This document shows, in pieces, positions 1-11,374 of a stretch of DNA of 64,000 nucleotides. The translations under genes and the position numbers were made by a program. The stretch comes from Heterobilharzia americana. Taxonomy: Eukaryota; Platyhelminthes; Trematoda; Strigeidida; Schistosomatidae. The stretch covers positions 10,797,755-10,861,754 of the forward strand of contig OX104132.1 of assembly GCA_944470555.2 (NCBI GenBank). The letters run 5' to 3'. How positions within the stretch are numbered: position 1 is the first letter of the stretch; the number at the start of each line of letters is the position of its first letter. The notes below the pieces were generated by a model. The model made no database searches. It was not told the DNA's origin and saw only the letters and a list, made by a program, of their open reading frames with translations.

Positions 1-330
1 ACTTCTAGGTTTTGGATACTGTTTGTTGATGAGTGCCAATAGGTTCACTGATAGGTCACTGAAGAGCAACCGATATCATGTAGAACAAGATATTCAGCGA
101 AGAGACTCTTTTCAACGAGTTTATTTTCGAGTTGTACAATCGTATATATGTGTGATATTTGAAAAATTATATCCCGTGGGGAAAACTAAACACTATATAT
201 GATGATGACAGGGATTTGTGATAGTGATAACAACTGAAGCATGAATGATGATACAGTAGATTACGTAATATATGGAATGGTTCATAGAATGCATTTAACT
301 CAGAAGGCGGTGATAAAATTGATGGAAGTG
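1..330. other. Unassigned AT-rich sequence
   Basis: I see no exon, repeat family or RNA gene here. A short open frame starting at 241 runs into SINE tail sequence and shows no protein character. Confidence 0.4.
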
Positions 331-334
331 GTAA

Positions 335-700
335 ATCAGTTAAGTATTACGTATATGCGCATCCTGGATTCCACTGCTAACCACTACCCATCATTACTAT
401 ACATAATTAAAACACAGGCAATATCGAGGCATCTGCACTGGAGCCCATATGTCAACAGAGACTGATCAGTTAGGTCCAATCAACGACGGTATCATATAAA
501 AACAATTATACTAAAAACTATACCCGTCTCACAAGAAGTGGCTATCGTGGCTCGGTGGTGTAGTGGATAATGCACTCACGTTTGAAGTGATCACTCTCGA
601 GTCCGAATCCCAATGGGAACAACATCACTCAGTGGTAGGCAGATACATCTAGGACAAAATGTGCATCCTAGATTCCAATGCTAGCCATGATCCATTATTA
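335..700 (+). repeat. Sm-alpha-like SINE, two tandem partial units
   Basis: The 3' part of one unit (about 340-480, ending in the GGTCCAATCAACGACGGT tail) is followed by a second unit starting near 537 with the tRNA-like head (A-box-like TGGTGTAGTGG). This matches the tandem habit of Sm-alpha repeats. The second unit lacks the CUGAUGA half of the hammerhead module but keeps the CCTAGATTCC 3' side. Related copies lie at 2640, 12883, 38455, 46515, 46820 and 51890. Confidence 0.75.
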
Positions 701-1319
701 ACATTTTAAAGGATAGCCTAGTAACTGTTAAGAAAACCAATTACGGTTCTTTTTTTATAAAAACTTAACTTCCTAGCCGAAATATCGAAACCTGATTGGC
801 CATTCCAACAGTCCCTAGGGTCCTGTACACAAAATAACTGTACAGTCTAACTTTGGCTTCTCTCCGAATCAACCAAAGTGACGTTGACGGCTGTAGAGGA
901 ACTCGAACATAGTAACTCAGAAAATAATTCTAGTCAGGACTAGTGCTGAGCGACTCACTCAATTCACTGGTCACAGGACTCAATTGGAAGCCAAAACCGA
1001 GGTTCGAAACAGTACATTTTCCAAACCGTTAAAACAAGGGTATAACAACTTTGGAACATTTATTCTTCGTTTGTTCATGAAGCTATGGCTCTTCACCTGA
1101 CTGTCGAATTTTCACATTATTCTACATAGCACAGTACAGTATTGTTTACTGGGTGACGATATGAGCAGAATTTATTGCTCGCATGAATATGAGGATAAAT
1201 AATTTCTACTCGAAATGTTTTCCAGTAAATAAAGCTGTATCAGTGTGTGCTTGCTGTATTCAATCAGAAATCTAATATGGAATTATACTCTACCATAGTG
1301 CCAAACTCTTACTCTTATT
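701..1319. other. Unassigned sequence
   Basis: No coding exon or repeat family was recognised in this stretch. Confidence 0.4.
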
Positions 1320-1690
1320 TTAGAAGTAGTATTCATCATGGACTGACATCAGTTGGGGAACCACTGAAGATCTGGGAGCACTGAACAGCTAGCTGTTTCG
1401 TCCAACTAGTATGGAACTCCTCAGCAGTACGCAAACACGACCCCAGTGTGCAGGGATCGAACTCAGGACCTTCAGGTTTCATGTCGAACGCGTTAACCAT
1501 TCAGCCACTGGGTCGGTTTCCAGTGGTTCATATTTTCCTACTTCTGTCAATTCACAACATAGCGTGACTGTCACCCAAGGTCTTCAGTTAGCATCCACTT
1601 CACTTCTGACTGGTTGACCCCACATGTCATGGCTTCTCATTAGAGCTTCCTGATATCCATCTGGAAGCAAGTCACTAATGAGCCCTATAC
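1320..1690 (-). repeat. tRNA-like SINE, family B
   Basis: The marker phrase TCATGGACTGACATCAGTTG is followed by a reverse-strand B-box-like region (GGGATCGAACTC read on plus) and CCACTGGGT. The same block recurs at 43460, 43780, 49705, 51030 and 52560 in both orientations, so this is an interspersed repeat. The 68-codon open frame at 1411-1617 lies inside the repeat and is not a gene. Confidence 0.7.
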
Positions 1691-2639
1691 AGTAATATAT
1701 TTTTGACATAAATGGGGATTTTTAATTGCGTTGACATTTCTTACACATGAATAATTTTTCAATGGTCTTATCAGTTGCATAAACAAGGTTTCCGCTAGGA
1801 ACTACTCAGTTAAGGTCCTAAAGCTGATTATTTCATCAAAAGTTGCTATGAACTGAAGGAATAGTTGTATTTGAAGATCATGTTGTTGATTTCAAAGAAA
1901 TCCACTTCAGTGAGATGAACTTAAGGATGCATCACTATTTGTAACTTGAGTTTTGGCATCAGTTGATGTGACGTACTATACACTGAATAACTCCTGTGTA
2001 AATAAGTTATACGGTAATGTTTCCATTGCATATGATGCTATTATAAGTATGTATTATTAAATTAATCTAAAATGCTTAATTTGAGAACAAGTTTGATGCA
2101 CTCAGTGTGAACATTATTCCCTTATGTTATACCAGCTAACTTTTTCCTAAGTGATTGTTTTTCCCTGAGGAATAGTGTTAGTCAAGCGTTATATTCTACA
2201 GTTTATTTGTACTTCAGCATACATAGTTATGCTGAGATACTTACTACACTTGTATATTCTAATGTATCACCTAGTGTTTAGTTTGTTTCCCATCCACTTG
2301 ATTTTCTTATTTCCTTTATAGACAATAAATATATTGATGGGAAATTTATATAAACTCGAAAAGCTTGGCATTAACGCTATAGTCTAATCCTAATGTCTCC
2401 TTTCAGTATTACAGTAAGTCTGTACAATGGAGTAGATTATTTCACTTGATTGAGTTAAGCCATTACTTAAAGCATCACTGTTCTAATAACATGTAAACAG
2501 TGTACATGGTTTACTAGAACTAAACATTTTCTAGATAATTCTATCCAAGCATCTTTTATCTTGATTTTTTTATATGCTTACATGAAAAATAGACTTCCAA
2601 ATACTAGTTAGTATGTTATAATTTGGTTGGTGATGGCTA
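1691..2639. other. Unassigned AT-rich sequence
   Basis: No exon, RNA gene or repeat family was recognised. Confidence 0.4.
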
Positions 2640-2644
2640 ACAGT

Positions 2645-2765
2645 GAAATCTAGGGGACCTGTTTCGTCCTGTTCGGAGCTCATCAGCTGCACACCAGTGA
2701 GTGATGTTGTTCCCATTATTGCTTTAAACGCCACAGCGTTATCACCAGACCACTGAGGTAAGTAT
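2645..2765 (-). repeat. Sm-alpha-like SINE with decayed hammerhead
   Basis: On the minus strand the copy keeps CUGAUGA (2680-2686) and GAAA (2662-2665) of a hammerhead ribozyme, with a short stem II between them. The sequences flanking the core no longer pair as stem I, so activity is unlikely. The tRNA-like head is degraded. Confidence 0.65.
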
Positions 2766-3560
2766 CAATAAATAATAACAGCTAGTAGTTTGAAACATAC
2801 TGCTACAACATAGAAGTAGTGTAGAGTGACGTCAGAAAGAAAATCTATTCAACAAACTGAAATGGTTGACAATTTGACTGACTAATGACTGTCTACAAGT
2901 ATTTAACTGCTGATTCAGAACGCTTGACTGTTCACATTCCATTTCAAGTTGGAAACTTTGGAGTAAGCGTTGATTATTAGTACTTGGGTGAATTAAAGAG
3001 TTGAGCTTAGAAATTTTCATTTAGTTGGTACTATCTCAGCTGATTTTAAATGACCAAATGTGGTTCGGAGTAAAAATGTATCTTATTGATAAGAAACGTT
3101 CTCAGGAAAAGACTGATCCCTATGATCTACGTTAAAAGGATTAAAAGCCGTTTGTTGACTAAGTTACTTAACGTTTGAGTGAAGAATTAAATAAGAAGGT
3201 TAACAGGAAAAACTCTCAGTCATTCTCATAATCTAACTGCGCTTGACCCATGACCTAGACTAACAGGTTTGCAGATTCAGCTGTCCAAATCAAAGTTATC
3301 TAATCCTTCTCCCTTCATGAGACTTTTATTTTAAATATCACGAACCAATAACTGTGATCTATGACTTCAAAAAAACTTCATTGAAGTCATACTTGTATAG
3401 GCTGGTCACGGGAGAGGGACCAATTTCATGTTGTCTAGTCCTGAGTGCAGACCGAAATCCATCGATCATTTTTGCAATACGGCCACCAAGCTAGGAGGTT
3501 CAGCATCGCGGTACACATTAGTAGATGTTAGTTGGTTGGTTTTAACCCAGTCCTACAGGG
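2766..3560. other. Unassigned AT-rich sequence
   Basis: No coding exon or repeat was recognised. A short minus-strand frame at 2832-3020 has no protein-like features. Confidence 0.4.
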
Positions 3561-3564
3561 AGTC

Positions 3565-3745
3565 TATCGCAGCCCGAATAGCTCAGTGGTAAAGTCGCTG
3601 ACAACAACAGTGGGTGACACGGGTTCGAATCTTAGGTAGGACATTAGTTTCGTTGAGGTTGCAGATATGCCTTGCTGACGAGTGCCAACAAGCACGAAAC
3701 CTGGGTTCATGCCTTCCTGCCGATTGCTTCCAATCAACTAACATC
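3565..3745 (+). repeat. tRNA-like SINE, family C
   Basis: The head reads GCCCGAATAGCTCAGTGGT (A-box-like) and, about 40 nt on, GGGTTCGAATC (B-box-like). The sequence between does not fold as a full cloverleaf and the element runs on for about 100 nt, so it reads as a tRNA-derived SINE and not a tRNA gene. Confidence 0.6.
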
Positions 3746-4440
3746 TAGATATCATACTCAGTAAGCTGGCTAGTTAAAAATTCAACCAGATATTAGACCT
3801 TTCAGTATGGATTATGAGGCTTGTCAGAAGTTGAGATGTAATACAAACTTGTAATCTGTTCAGCTTCCTATTTGAGAATATAACAATACACTGGTTTGAT
3901 AGCATACTTCACTTTAATGTCTTTCTTAATAGCTGAAGGTTGTTAAAAGTAACTGATAAATAGTAGGCGATCTAAGATTTGAATTTAGTTAGAACATACA
4001 ATCATGAGGTTCTTCACAAAGTGGGGTAAAATTCATGGTAGTTCTCATCACTCATTGGAATCAGTTGAAAACTGTTGAAAAACTTAGGGTACTAGACAGC
4101 TGTTTCATCTTAGTTTACAGATGATAAAGTAACATACTGTGAAGTACCGAGCATAGCACATTCAGTTCATGCTTTGAGTGTACAACTATTCAGCTACAAG
4201 TTTACAAACTAATTGTTTATATTTCCTCAGTTGTGTCGATTCGTGGTATAGTTTGATTGTAACCCGTTGTCATCAATGAGTATCCGCCAACGCAACAGAC
4301 TCCGCTGACTTCTAAGTTTATTCTTATCTTCATCTAGGATTTTTATAATTTTAAATTCATCATCAACGTGTTCTTAGACGTAAGAATATCTAGTATAGTT
4401 TACCTCGTAAGGGATAAAGACAAGTTTACATGTTTACAGA
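3746..4440. other. Unassigned sequence
   Basis: Nothing recognisable as a gene or named repeat. Confidence 0.4.
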
Positions 4441-4484
4441 CTGTACGACCTTATTTTGTTTTGGAAGACGGTTAGCAAGATGAC

Positions 4485-5690
4485 TTGATATATATGTATG
4501 CCTTCGACAGCGTCGGCCAAGAAGTAATTTGGCAGGTAACTGTTTCAACATCACAATTTTACTGCCACAAACCTTTATCAATCTCATTCAACAACCATAT
4601 GAAGACGCCACATGCCAAGTGATTCACAACGGGGAGCTCAGTGATGCTTTTGAAGTGAAGACAGGAGTAAAACAAGGCTACCACCTACTATCACCTATGA
4701 TATTCCTGATTGTAGTGGACTGGATCATACAACAAACAGTGAGGAATGATAAAAGGGGGAAACGCTGGACTGTGGAAAAGAACCTAGAAGATTTGGATCT
4801 CGCCACCGATGACTTGTGTCTGATGTCACACAAACTCGAAGATGTACAGGCGAAAACTAACAAGTTGACAGAAGAGGCTGGGCAGGGCAGCGAAGATGGG
4901 ACTTCAAGTGAACGTAGAGAAAACAGAGGTACAGGTGATGAAAATACCCAACCAACAACACCACCACCGAAAACAACAACAAGAAGCTCCAATCACCACC
5001 AACGGAAGAAACTTGAAGGAAGTAGCCTCTTTCACCTATCTAGACAGCACTGTTTCAATCAACTACAGGTGGTGGCAGAGACGAAGACGTAAAAGCTAGC
5101 CAGGATCGGGAAGAGAAGAAAGGCTTTCATTAACCTAAAACCAGTGTGGAGATATTGTGCACTGCGCTCAGCATAAAGGGTAAGCAAGATCCGAATTTTC
5201 AACACCAATTCAATCAAGTCAGTGGTTCTAAGTAATGGCTGAGGGGCTTGGGACATCACGAAAAGCATTTCCAACAAATTACACACATTCATCAACAGCT
5301 GCCACCTACCCTCACTAGATACTGAAGATGGAGATCAGATGGTGAGCATAATAAGAATAAGCAACAAGGAGCTCTGGCTGGCTGGCTGGTTGGTTGGCAA
5401 CGTACCAACCAAGAACCCATCGCCTAACAGTTGTGTGCAGAGGAAGAAAGTGCAGATGGATTAGGCATACACTGAGAAGGCCAACTGGGGATGACACGCA
5501 CCAGGCGAGATTCTCGAGTGGAATCCAAATGTGAAACGATGAGTTGGGTGTCCGAAGTGAGGGTGACATAGGGGAAGAAATGAATACTTATGGGCAGTGA
5601 TAGAGTCAGGTTGAAAAGACCGCAGAGAAGAGGGTGGAATGGAGACGTGCTAGTGAAGCCCTATGTTCCACTAGGAACCCAAGGGAAAAA

Positions 5691-5692
<2 letters not shown>
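4485..5692 (+). mobile_element. SR2/RTE-clade LINE, 5'-truncated and frameshifted
   Basis: The copy begins inside the reverse transcriptase with an AFDSVGQE stretch (RT motif A region) and continues through TGVKQGYHLLSPMIFLIVVD (RT motif B; the usual QGC is QGY) and a LATDDL stretch where F/YADD is expected. After a frame change it continues with IFNTNSIK-like and RWIRHTLRRP-like C-terminal segments. The 3' end carries TGTTCCACTAGGAACCCAAGG, shared with the copy at 10312-10695, and runs into an AT microsatellite, as RTE tails do. The missing 5' half, frameshifts and altered catalytic motifs mean it is dead. Confidence 0.82.

Positions 5693-5727
<35 letters not shown>
5693..5727. repeat. (AT)n microsatellite
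   Basis: An uninterrupted TA run abuts the 3' end of the RTE fragment and probably derives from its simple-repeat tail. Confidence 0.9.
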
Positions 5728-5730
<3 letters not shown>

Positions 5731-6224
5731 AAGTGATTGGTTGCGGCGTTTATGGCCATCAAAGTGTATTGTTATAAGAGATAAATCCATTTATGGTAAT
5801 AAACAATCATTTAGTCATCGAAATAATCATCAATATCTGTAATGACATAAAATATCAGGACCCTTTTCCATCCTACATTGCCACTTATGGTGTACTTATC
5901 CACAAGAAAGTCTGGTTTCATTGAAATCTGTCATAGAAGTATGTACAACACCATTAAGACAATTAATATTTGTGAGTTAGAATAAGGTAAAAAAAGAATT
6001 TTAATTCTCAATTCTGGTGAAATACTTTCACGACGAAAAATTCTTTCGATTTTGTAATGGAAGTGTTCGCAAGAGAAGTAGGTCTATGCTTTTTAGTTAA
6101 AGTAATCATGATTTAACATACTTGTTTCTGTAAAATACGGTGATAACTAAAGATGGATAGAAAATCAAGATGACAGTATAAAATGTATCAGAGGCTTCAG
6201 GGAAAACTTTAATACCAAGATAAC
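5728..6224. other. Unassigned AT-rich sequence
   Basis: No gene or repeat family recognised. Confidence 0.4.
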
Positions 6225-7080
6225 TTTATATTTAAAGCAATTAGTTCTCTTTATAAACTTCGATAAAACAATAAGAAGACGTAAATTGTATGAACCGTGT
6301 AATGTATTTGTGCAACACATTTCGAACTATCTAATCACACACACACTTGTCATACGTATTTATATTGAAAACTCATGAAGATAAGGGATGAGAAAATGAA
6401 AAGGGATCAGGTAGGAAGGCTGATTTAAACGCTGAATAACAATGGAAATGAATAGAGCGAAAAAGTAATGGTACATGGAACTTGGTTTTTCAATAGTTGA
6501 ATTTACCAAGGAAGATTTAATGTGACAATAAATTGTTTATGAATACATAAAGGTGGATTCAACTTTCTTATAGCTGAGGCTTCAACAAATTTCAGGATCC
6601 CTTCCCAACATGTTTTGTAGATAGGTGTAAAGGAAGTAGCCACATCAATCTTGTGACCTGTCTCAACTATATGTTTAGCGATCGAAGAGCTTGGACGTTT
6701 GCTACCAACATTTATAGGTTCAGATGATTTAATTTGCTTCTGAAGCCACTTTGGAATATGTTCCGAGGCCCTTAATTTCATGGATCTATTAGTCCTCCCT
6801 ATGTATGTGTCACCACACGTACATTTGAATTGGTAGATACAATGGGATGTGACATTATCGTTTACATGCTGTGGGTGTTTGGGGGAATATAAGGGGCTTC
6901 GTGGTTTCGATTACTCGAACCCTGGCTGCATAATAAGTCCTTCTAACAGCAGCTTTAAGTCTCTGCTTAAGGATTGCACTCTGAGAGTCACCTTTGTACG
7001 GAAGGCTGATGAAAACATCCTTCTTTGGGACTGACTACAGTTCTAGTTTTGACGCTGTGCTAATTTTGTTCTGCCCTGAT
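6225..7080 (-). mobile_element. Penelope-like element, 3' portion
   Basis: Reading the minus strand, a degraded segment with VFISLPYKGDSQSAILKQRL (about 7030-6970) leads to a GIY-YIG endonuclease signature, CTCGDTYIGRTNR (about 6830-6785), then [14 protein letters not shown] and a tail ending FIVTLNLPW at 6503. RT plus C-terminal GIY-YIG is the hallmark of Penelope-like elements; only the last part of the protein is present. A near-identical tail follows as 3' UTR down to about 6225. The same tail recurs twice at 9295-10735. Confidence 0.8.
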
Positions 7081-7304
7081 AAATGTTGATGGAGAGTTAT
7101 TTTCCAACAAAATATCGGTCAGTGTTCCTGTTTCATCTTCTTCTACTTATATGTTTACTACAACTTTTCTAATATGATCTGATACAGTCGACAACAATGA
7201 TTACTTACATCATAGTTTAACATTATGAGAATATAATCAGAAGAAAAGATTTTTAATAATGCATATTTTTTTTCTTGTATTTTTAAAATGTATGAAATTT
7301 CATT

Positions 7305-7310
7305 TTTATT
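7305..7310 (-). terminator. Polyadenylation signal of the cystine-knot gene
   Basis: AATAAA on the minus strand, 17-22 nt beyond the stop codon at 7327. Confidence 0.55.
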
Positions 7311-7326
7311 CATTTACTAATAAAAA

Positions 7327-7544
7327 TTATTTTATTTTCTTTATTTTCATATGAGAACCATTATCATTACATTTTAACATTTTACATTTTCCACGACAAC
7401 AATCTTTACTTTTGGTACAAAAATATCCATTTGGCAAGCATCGAACACATTTACCTTTGAGTCCTTTTAACTGACAAACACTACCCTTGCAACATTGTTT
7501 ATTTGGTAATTTACGACATTCTTCTCCAAGTTTTTTACAAACAC
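7327..7544 (-). CDS. Exon 2 of the cystine-knot gene
   Basis: Encodes all mature cysteine motifs after the first Cys, which is split across the junction, and ends in a Lys-rich tail before TAA. An open frame extends further upstream into the intron (to 7593), but the ATATTTTAG acceptor and the matching exon 1 make 7544 the better boundary. Confidence 0.8.
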
Positions 7545-10500
7545 CTAAAATATAATTAAATGTGATGATAATCTTTTCATTTGTAATTTTCATATGTATA
7601 ATGTAAAAATATGTTTTATACAGAAAATTATTTATTTAAGTTGATCATTTTGATGTGAATAATCTACAACTACTGGTATCAGTCAGTAGTATATTAAAAT
7701 GCAGTTTAATAAATTAATCTATCTTAAACTTATGTATATGGATTAGTTATTCTCTGTTTAGAAATTTAATCAAACTGTTATCTATACTGAGAGATAAGTG
7801 AAGGTGAGATGAAAATCTGAATGGCAGCCAAATTCAAACCACCGACCACTGGGTTACCGACCCAGTGCTCTACCAATTGACCTATGAAGTCTGACTGCTA
7901 ACTAGATTTTTATTTCACTCTAATCATCAAGGATTTTGTTCGATTACCATGTGATTTGATGAAGCGTTACTGGCTGTATAGCCAGGACTTCTCATCGCAA
8001 TCTAAATCTACCTGAATTAGTTAGACGGAGCATCACAGTCAGGTAAAACTCTTCGTAATTGAAGTTAAATGATACTTCCCGTCTCTGATTCAGTTAGATT
8101 TGGATAGGGATGAGATGTCCTGACCAGACAGCCAGTGTCACGAATTCACATGGTAATCAGGGAAAATCCTTGGTGATTGAACTTAAATGAAAATCTGATG
8201 AACAGTTGAACCTCGTAGGTCGGTAACCCGGTGGTCACTGGTTCGAATCCGGCTACTATCCATATTTTCAGTTTCACCTTCAATTATCATCCTGTACAAA
8301 TAGTAGTCTGCTAAACTACTGCTATCTTACATAATTAAATGATAAACTCTTATTCTGTAATGATTACTTCAGTGGATAGTAAATAATATAATGATTTCAC
8401 TTTGTTGTCACCAATACTGAGACTGGAAACATATTTCATCAATTATTATGGTTCCGAAAATACGTTCAGAATATTTTCATTTTCTATTTACTCATTCAAA
8501 TTGTTATTTTTTTTGTTCTAGGATAAATCTGTTGTGTAATAAAAAATACTTCATGAAGGATAGATTGTGAATTATTCAATTATTCAGTAGTGAGTATATC
8601 AGGCAGGAATGGGTATGATGCTACGGAATATCTTAATTGAAGTGTTTACCATAGAAATAGAGTTGAATAGAAACGAGAAATTAGTTTTATGTCATCATAA
8701 ATTGATAAAAAAGTTGAAGTATATTGGAAAAAAAATTTCGATTACCAGTATAATAAATGTTTCTTCGAGATTTTTCATCATAAAGCAACCTATACAGTTT
8801 AACTGACAAGTTGATCATAATGTATATATGAATGTGTAACAGTGATAATGCAAAAGTGTAAAAATGTTTCTATTTTACCTATCAAAAAAGACATCCACTT
8901 TACTCTCAATCATTCCACTTGAATAACTTCATGAATAGTATTATCGTAAAATGATTTCAGTGTAACATTACATAACATAATAGGTTTATAATGTAGTTGT
9001 TAACATTAGAAACTATACTGTGCATATTTGTTTACTCAGAAGTAAATACACATCAGATAATTGTCATGGAAAGTGTATACAACTGAAACTTTTTAAAGAC
9101 TACACAAATAGCCTTGATTTAACTCTTTGTCGACTGTATGGATTCATATCATTCACAATAGCTTATCATTACCTTTTGGTTATCAGTAACATTCTCTGAA
9201 CTATAATAAAAGCTTCAATCTCATCAACTTTAAACAATGTACAAATCATGTATCATAGAATCTTTAATAAGGTAATTAAGAATATAAAATTGATTTCGAT
9301 AAAATAATAAGAAGACGTAAATTGTATGAACCGTGTAATGTATTTGTGCAACACATTTCGAACTATCTAATCACACACACACTTGTCATACGTATTTATA
9401 TTGAAAACTCATGAAGATAAGGGATGAGAAAATGAAAAGGGATCAGGTAGGAAGGCTGATTTAAACGCTGAATAACAATGGAAATGAATAGAGCGAAAAA
9501 ATAATAGTACATGGAACTTGGTTTTTCAATAGTTGAATTTACCAAGGAAGATTTAATGTGACAATAAATTGTTTATGAATACATAAAGGTGGTTTCAACT
9601 TTATAGTAAATAAGGCTTTAACAAATTTCAGGATCCCTTCCCAACATGTTTTGTAGATAGGTGTAAAGGAAGTAGCCACATGAATCTTGTGACCTGTCTC
9701 AACGATATGTTTGGTGATCGAAGATCTTGGACGTTTGCTACCAACATTTATAGGTTCAGGTGACTTAATTTGCTTCTGAAGCCACTTTGGTGACCTATAC
9801 ATAGGGAGGACTAATAGATCTATGCAAGTAAGGGCCTCAGAACATATTCCAAAATGGCTTCAGAAGCAAATTAAACCACCTGAACCTATAAATGTTCTTC
9901 GATTGACAATCAAATCGTTGAGACAGGCCATAGCATTGATGTGGCTACCTATTTACAAAATATGTTGGGAGGGATCCTGAAATTTGTTAAAGCCTCAGCT
10001 ATAAGAAAGTTGAAACCACCTTTATGTATTCATAAACAATTTATTGTCACATTAAATCTTCCTTGGTAAATTCAACTATTGAAAAACCAAGTTCCATGTA
10101 CCATTACTTTTTCGCTCTATTCATTTCCATTGTTATTCAGCGTTTAAATCAGCCTTCCTACCTGATCCCTTTTCATTTTCTCATCCCTTATCTTCATGAG
10201 TTTTCAATATAAATACGTATGACAAGTGTGTGTGTGATTAGATAGTTCGAAATGTGTTGCACAAATACATTACACGGTTCATACAATTTACGTCTTCTTA
10301 TTGTTTTATGGTACTGAAGATCAGATGGATTGCCAGAAAGAATCAGCAATAAGGAGCTCTGGGAACGAACCAACCAAGAACCTATCACGCAACAAATATG
10401 CAGGAGGAAGTGGAGATGGATTGGGCATACACTGAGAAGGCCGACTGAGGACATCACGCGTCAGGCCAGGCCCTCGAGTGGAATCCTCATGGGAAGCGAC

Positions 10501-10827
10501 GAGTTGGGCATCCGTGGTGAGGGTGACATGGAGGAGGTCGTGTGAGGAAGAAATGAGAGCTTGTGGGCTGTCGTGGAGCCAGGTTGAAAAGATCTCAGAG
10601 AACAGAGAGCATTGGATATGTGCTAGTGAAGCCCTATGTTCCACTAGGAACCCAAGGGACTAATAATAATAATAGTAATAATAATAATAATAAATATTGT
10701 TTTATGGAAGTTTATAAAGGAAACTAATTGTTTTAAACAAAATTCATTGTTATAACTTACATTCAATTGTATTGATGTGAATGAAAATGGCAAATAAAAT
10801 ACTGAGAACTATCACCAGTTTATTCAT
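7327..10827 (-). CDS. Secreted double cystine-knot (UPF0506-like) small protein
   Basis: Two exons: 10827-10761 (67 nt) and 7544-7327 (218 nt), giving 94 codons plus stop. Exon 1 encodes a signal peptide starting [15 protein letters not shown] and ends at a GTAAGT donor. Exon 2 follows an ATATTTTAG acceptor. The split codon reads Cys and the phases match. The mature part has 13 cysteines, in two consecutive patterns C-x6-C-x7-CC-x4-C-x8-C and C-x6-C-x5-CC-x3-C-x4-C. Each fits the inhibitor-cystine-knot spacing. The protein is Lys-rich and presumably secreted; its role is unknown. It resembles schistosome UPF0506 proteins from memory of that family, not from a search. The 3.2-kb intron is full of mobile-element copies. 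A TATA-like box lies upstream and AATAAA downstream. Confidence 0.8.
7798..8285. repeat. Inverted pair of tRNA-like SINEs (family D)
   Basis: The block around 7830-7900, read on minus, has AATTGGTAGAGCACTGGGTC and GGTGGTTTGAATT; the block at 8205-8270 on plus has GGTCGGTAACCCGGTGGTCA and GGTTCGAATCC. The sequences between them also pair, for example GATTACCATGTG with CACATGGTAATC. The whole is an imperfect palindrome of nearly 490 bp inside the intron of the cystine-knot gene. It is not a pair of tRNA genes, as no full cloverleaf forms. Confidence 0.7.
8286..9294. other. Intronic AT-rich sequence
   Basis: Part of the cystine-knot gene intron. The 65-codon plus-strand frame at 8609-8806 is low-complexity and has no recognisable domain; I treat it as chance. 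Confidence 0.4.
9295..9812 (-). mobile_element. Penelope-like element tail, copy 2 (minus)
   Basis: Nearly the same sequence as 6260-6780, including [20 protein letters not shown] and the FIVTLNLPW end. It joins an opposite-strand copy of the same tail near 9800-9830, forming a head-to-head pair. Confidence 0.8.
9813..10311 (+). mobile_element. Penelope-like element tail, copy 3 (plus)
   Basis: Reverse-oriented partner of copy 2: [15 protein letters not shown] coding sequence near 9840, [20 protein letters not shown] near 9980, then the same 3' UTR. It is interrupted by an RTE insertion at 10312-10695 and resumes at 10696-10740, ending about 20 bp from exon 1 of the cystine-knot gene. Confidence 0.8.
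10312..10695 (+). mobile_element. RTE/SR2 LINE 3' end nested in Penelope copy
   Basis: A 5'-truncated insertion encoding the RTE C-terminal segment ([32 protein letters not shown]) and ending in CACTAGGAACCCAAGG plus an (ATA)n tail. A perfect 12-bp duplication, ATTGTTTTATGG, flanks it at 10300-10311 and 10696-10707. This fixes the boundaries and shows insertion after the Penelope copy. Confidence 0.9.
10761..10827 (-). CDS. Exon 1 (signal peptide) of the cystine-knot gene
   Basis: Codes for a 22-residue hydrophobic leader with one Lys at position 3 and a stretch rich in Val, Leu, Ile and Phe, then one base of a Cys codon before the GTAAGT donor (10760-10755). It is too short for a normal ORF scan. 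Confidence 0.78.
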
Positions 10828-10866
10828 TGTCTTAATGATGAGTTTCTTATTGTATGAAAAAAGATC

Positions 10867-10875
10867 ATTTATATA
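10867..10875 (-). promoter_or_regulatory. Candidate TATA box of the cystine-knot gene
   Basis: TATATAAAT on the minus strand, about 40 bp upstream of the start codon at 10827. This would imply a 5' UTR of roughly 10-15 nt. Position supports it; there is no further evidence. Confidence 0.45.
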
Positions 10876-10879
10876 CTAA

Positions 10880-11370
10880 AAATTGACCAAATCATCTTAT
10901 AATCGCTTAATCATCCATATTAAATACTGAACAGAGTATTGCATTGTAAACAATCAAACTGTATAGGAATTATATTTGTATTCTCGTTAACTGTTTCATG
11001 AAACATTATGAATATTAGTTAACACTGTTCATTAACTTTTGTTTTACTTGTTCAATCTTGTATTTAAGTTGATCTCAAAATGACATTTATGACCTTAATT
11101 AATCTATCTGTATAAATTTTTAAAAAAAAACTAGACTTGACTGGTCAACGTTTCTTATAAAATTTATAGTTCTGTGGTAACCTTTCAACATTCTGGTTAC
11201 CAAGATAACTTTGAATACAATTGGTATAATTTACTATTGGAAAATGATTAGTCAGCGTTGTTAGTTAAAAAAAAAAAAGAAATAAAGTAATTATCTAGTG
11301 ACTGTGTTTAACAATTCTTTTCAGTAGAATAACATTAATGATTAAAGTAAAGTGAAGATGTGTTCACCAG
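10880..11370. other. Unassigned AT-rich sequence
   Basis: Nothing recognised. Confidence 0.35.
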
Positions 11371-11374
11371 CTAG

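Noticed and set aside
3565..3640. tRNA gene with AGCTCAGTGGT and GGTTCGAATC
   Set aside because: The 3' side does not pair with the 5' end, and SINE-like sequence follows.
4678..4992. 104-codon minus-strand frame
   Set aside because: It is the antisense shadow of the RTE reverse transcriptase on plus.
7830..8270. Two apparent tRNA genes
   Set aside because: A- and B-box blocks are present, but acceptor and anticodon stems do not form and the similarity runs on beyond tRNA length; these are SINE heads.
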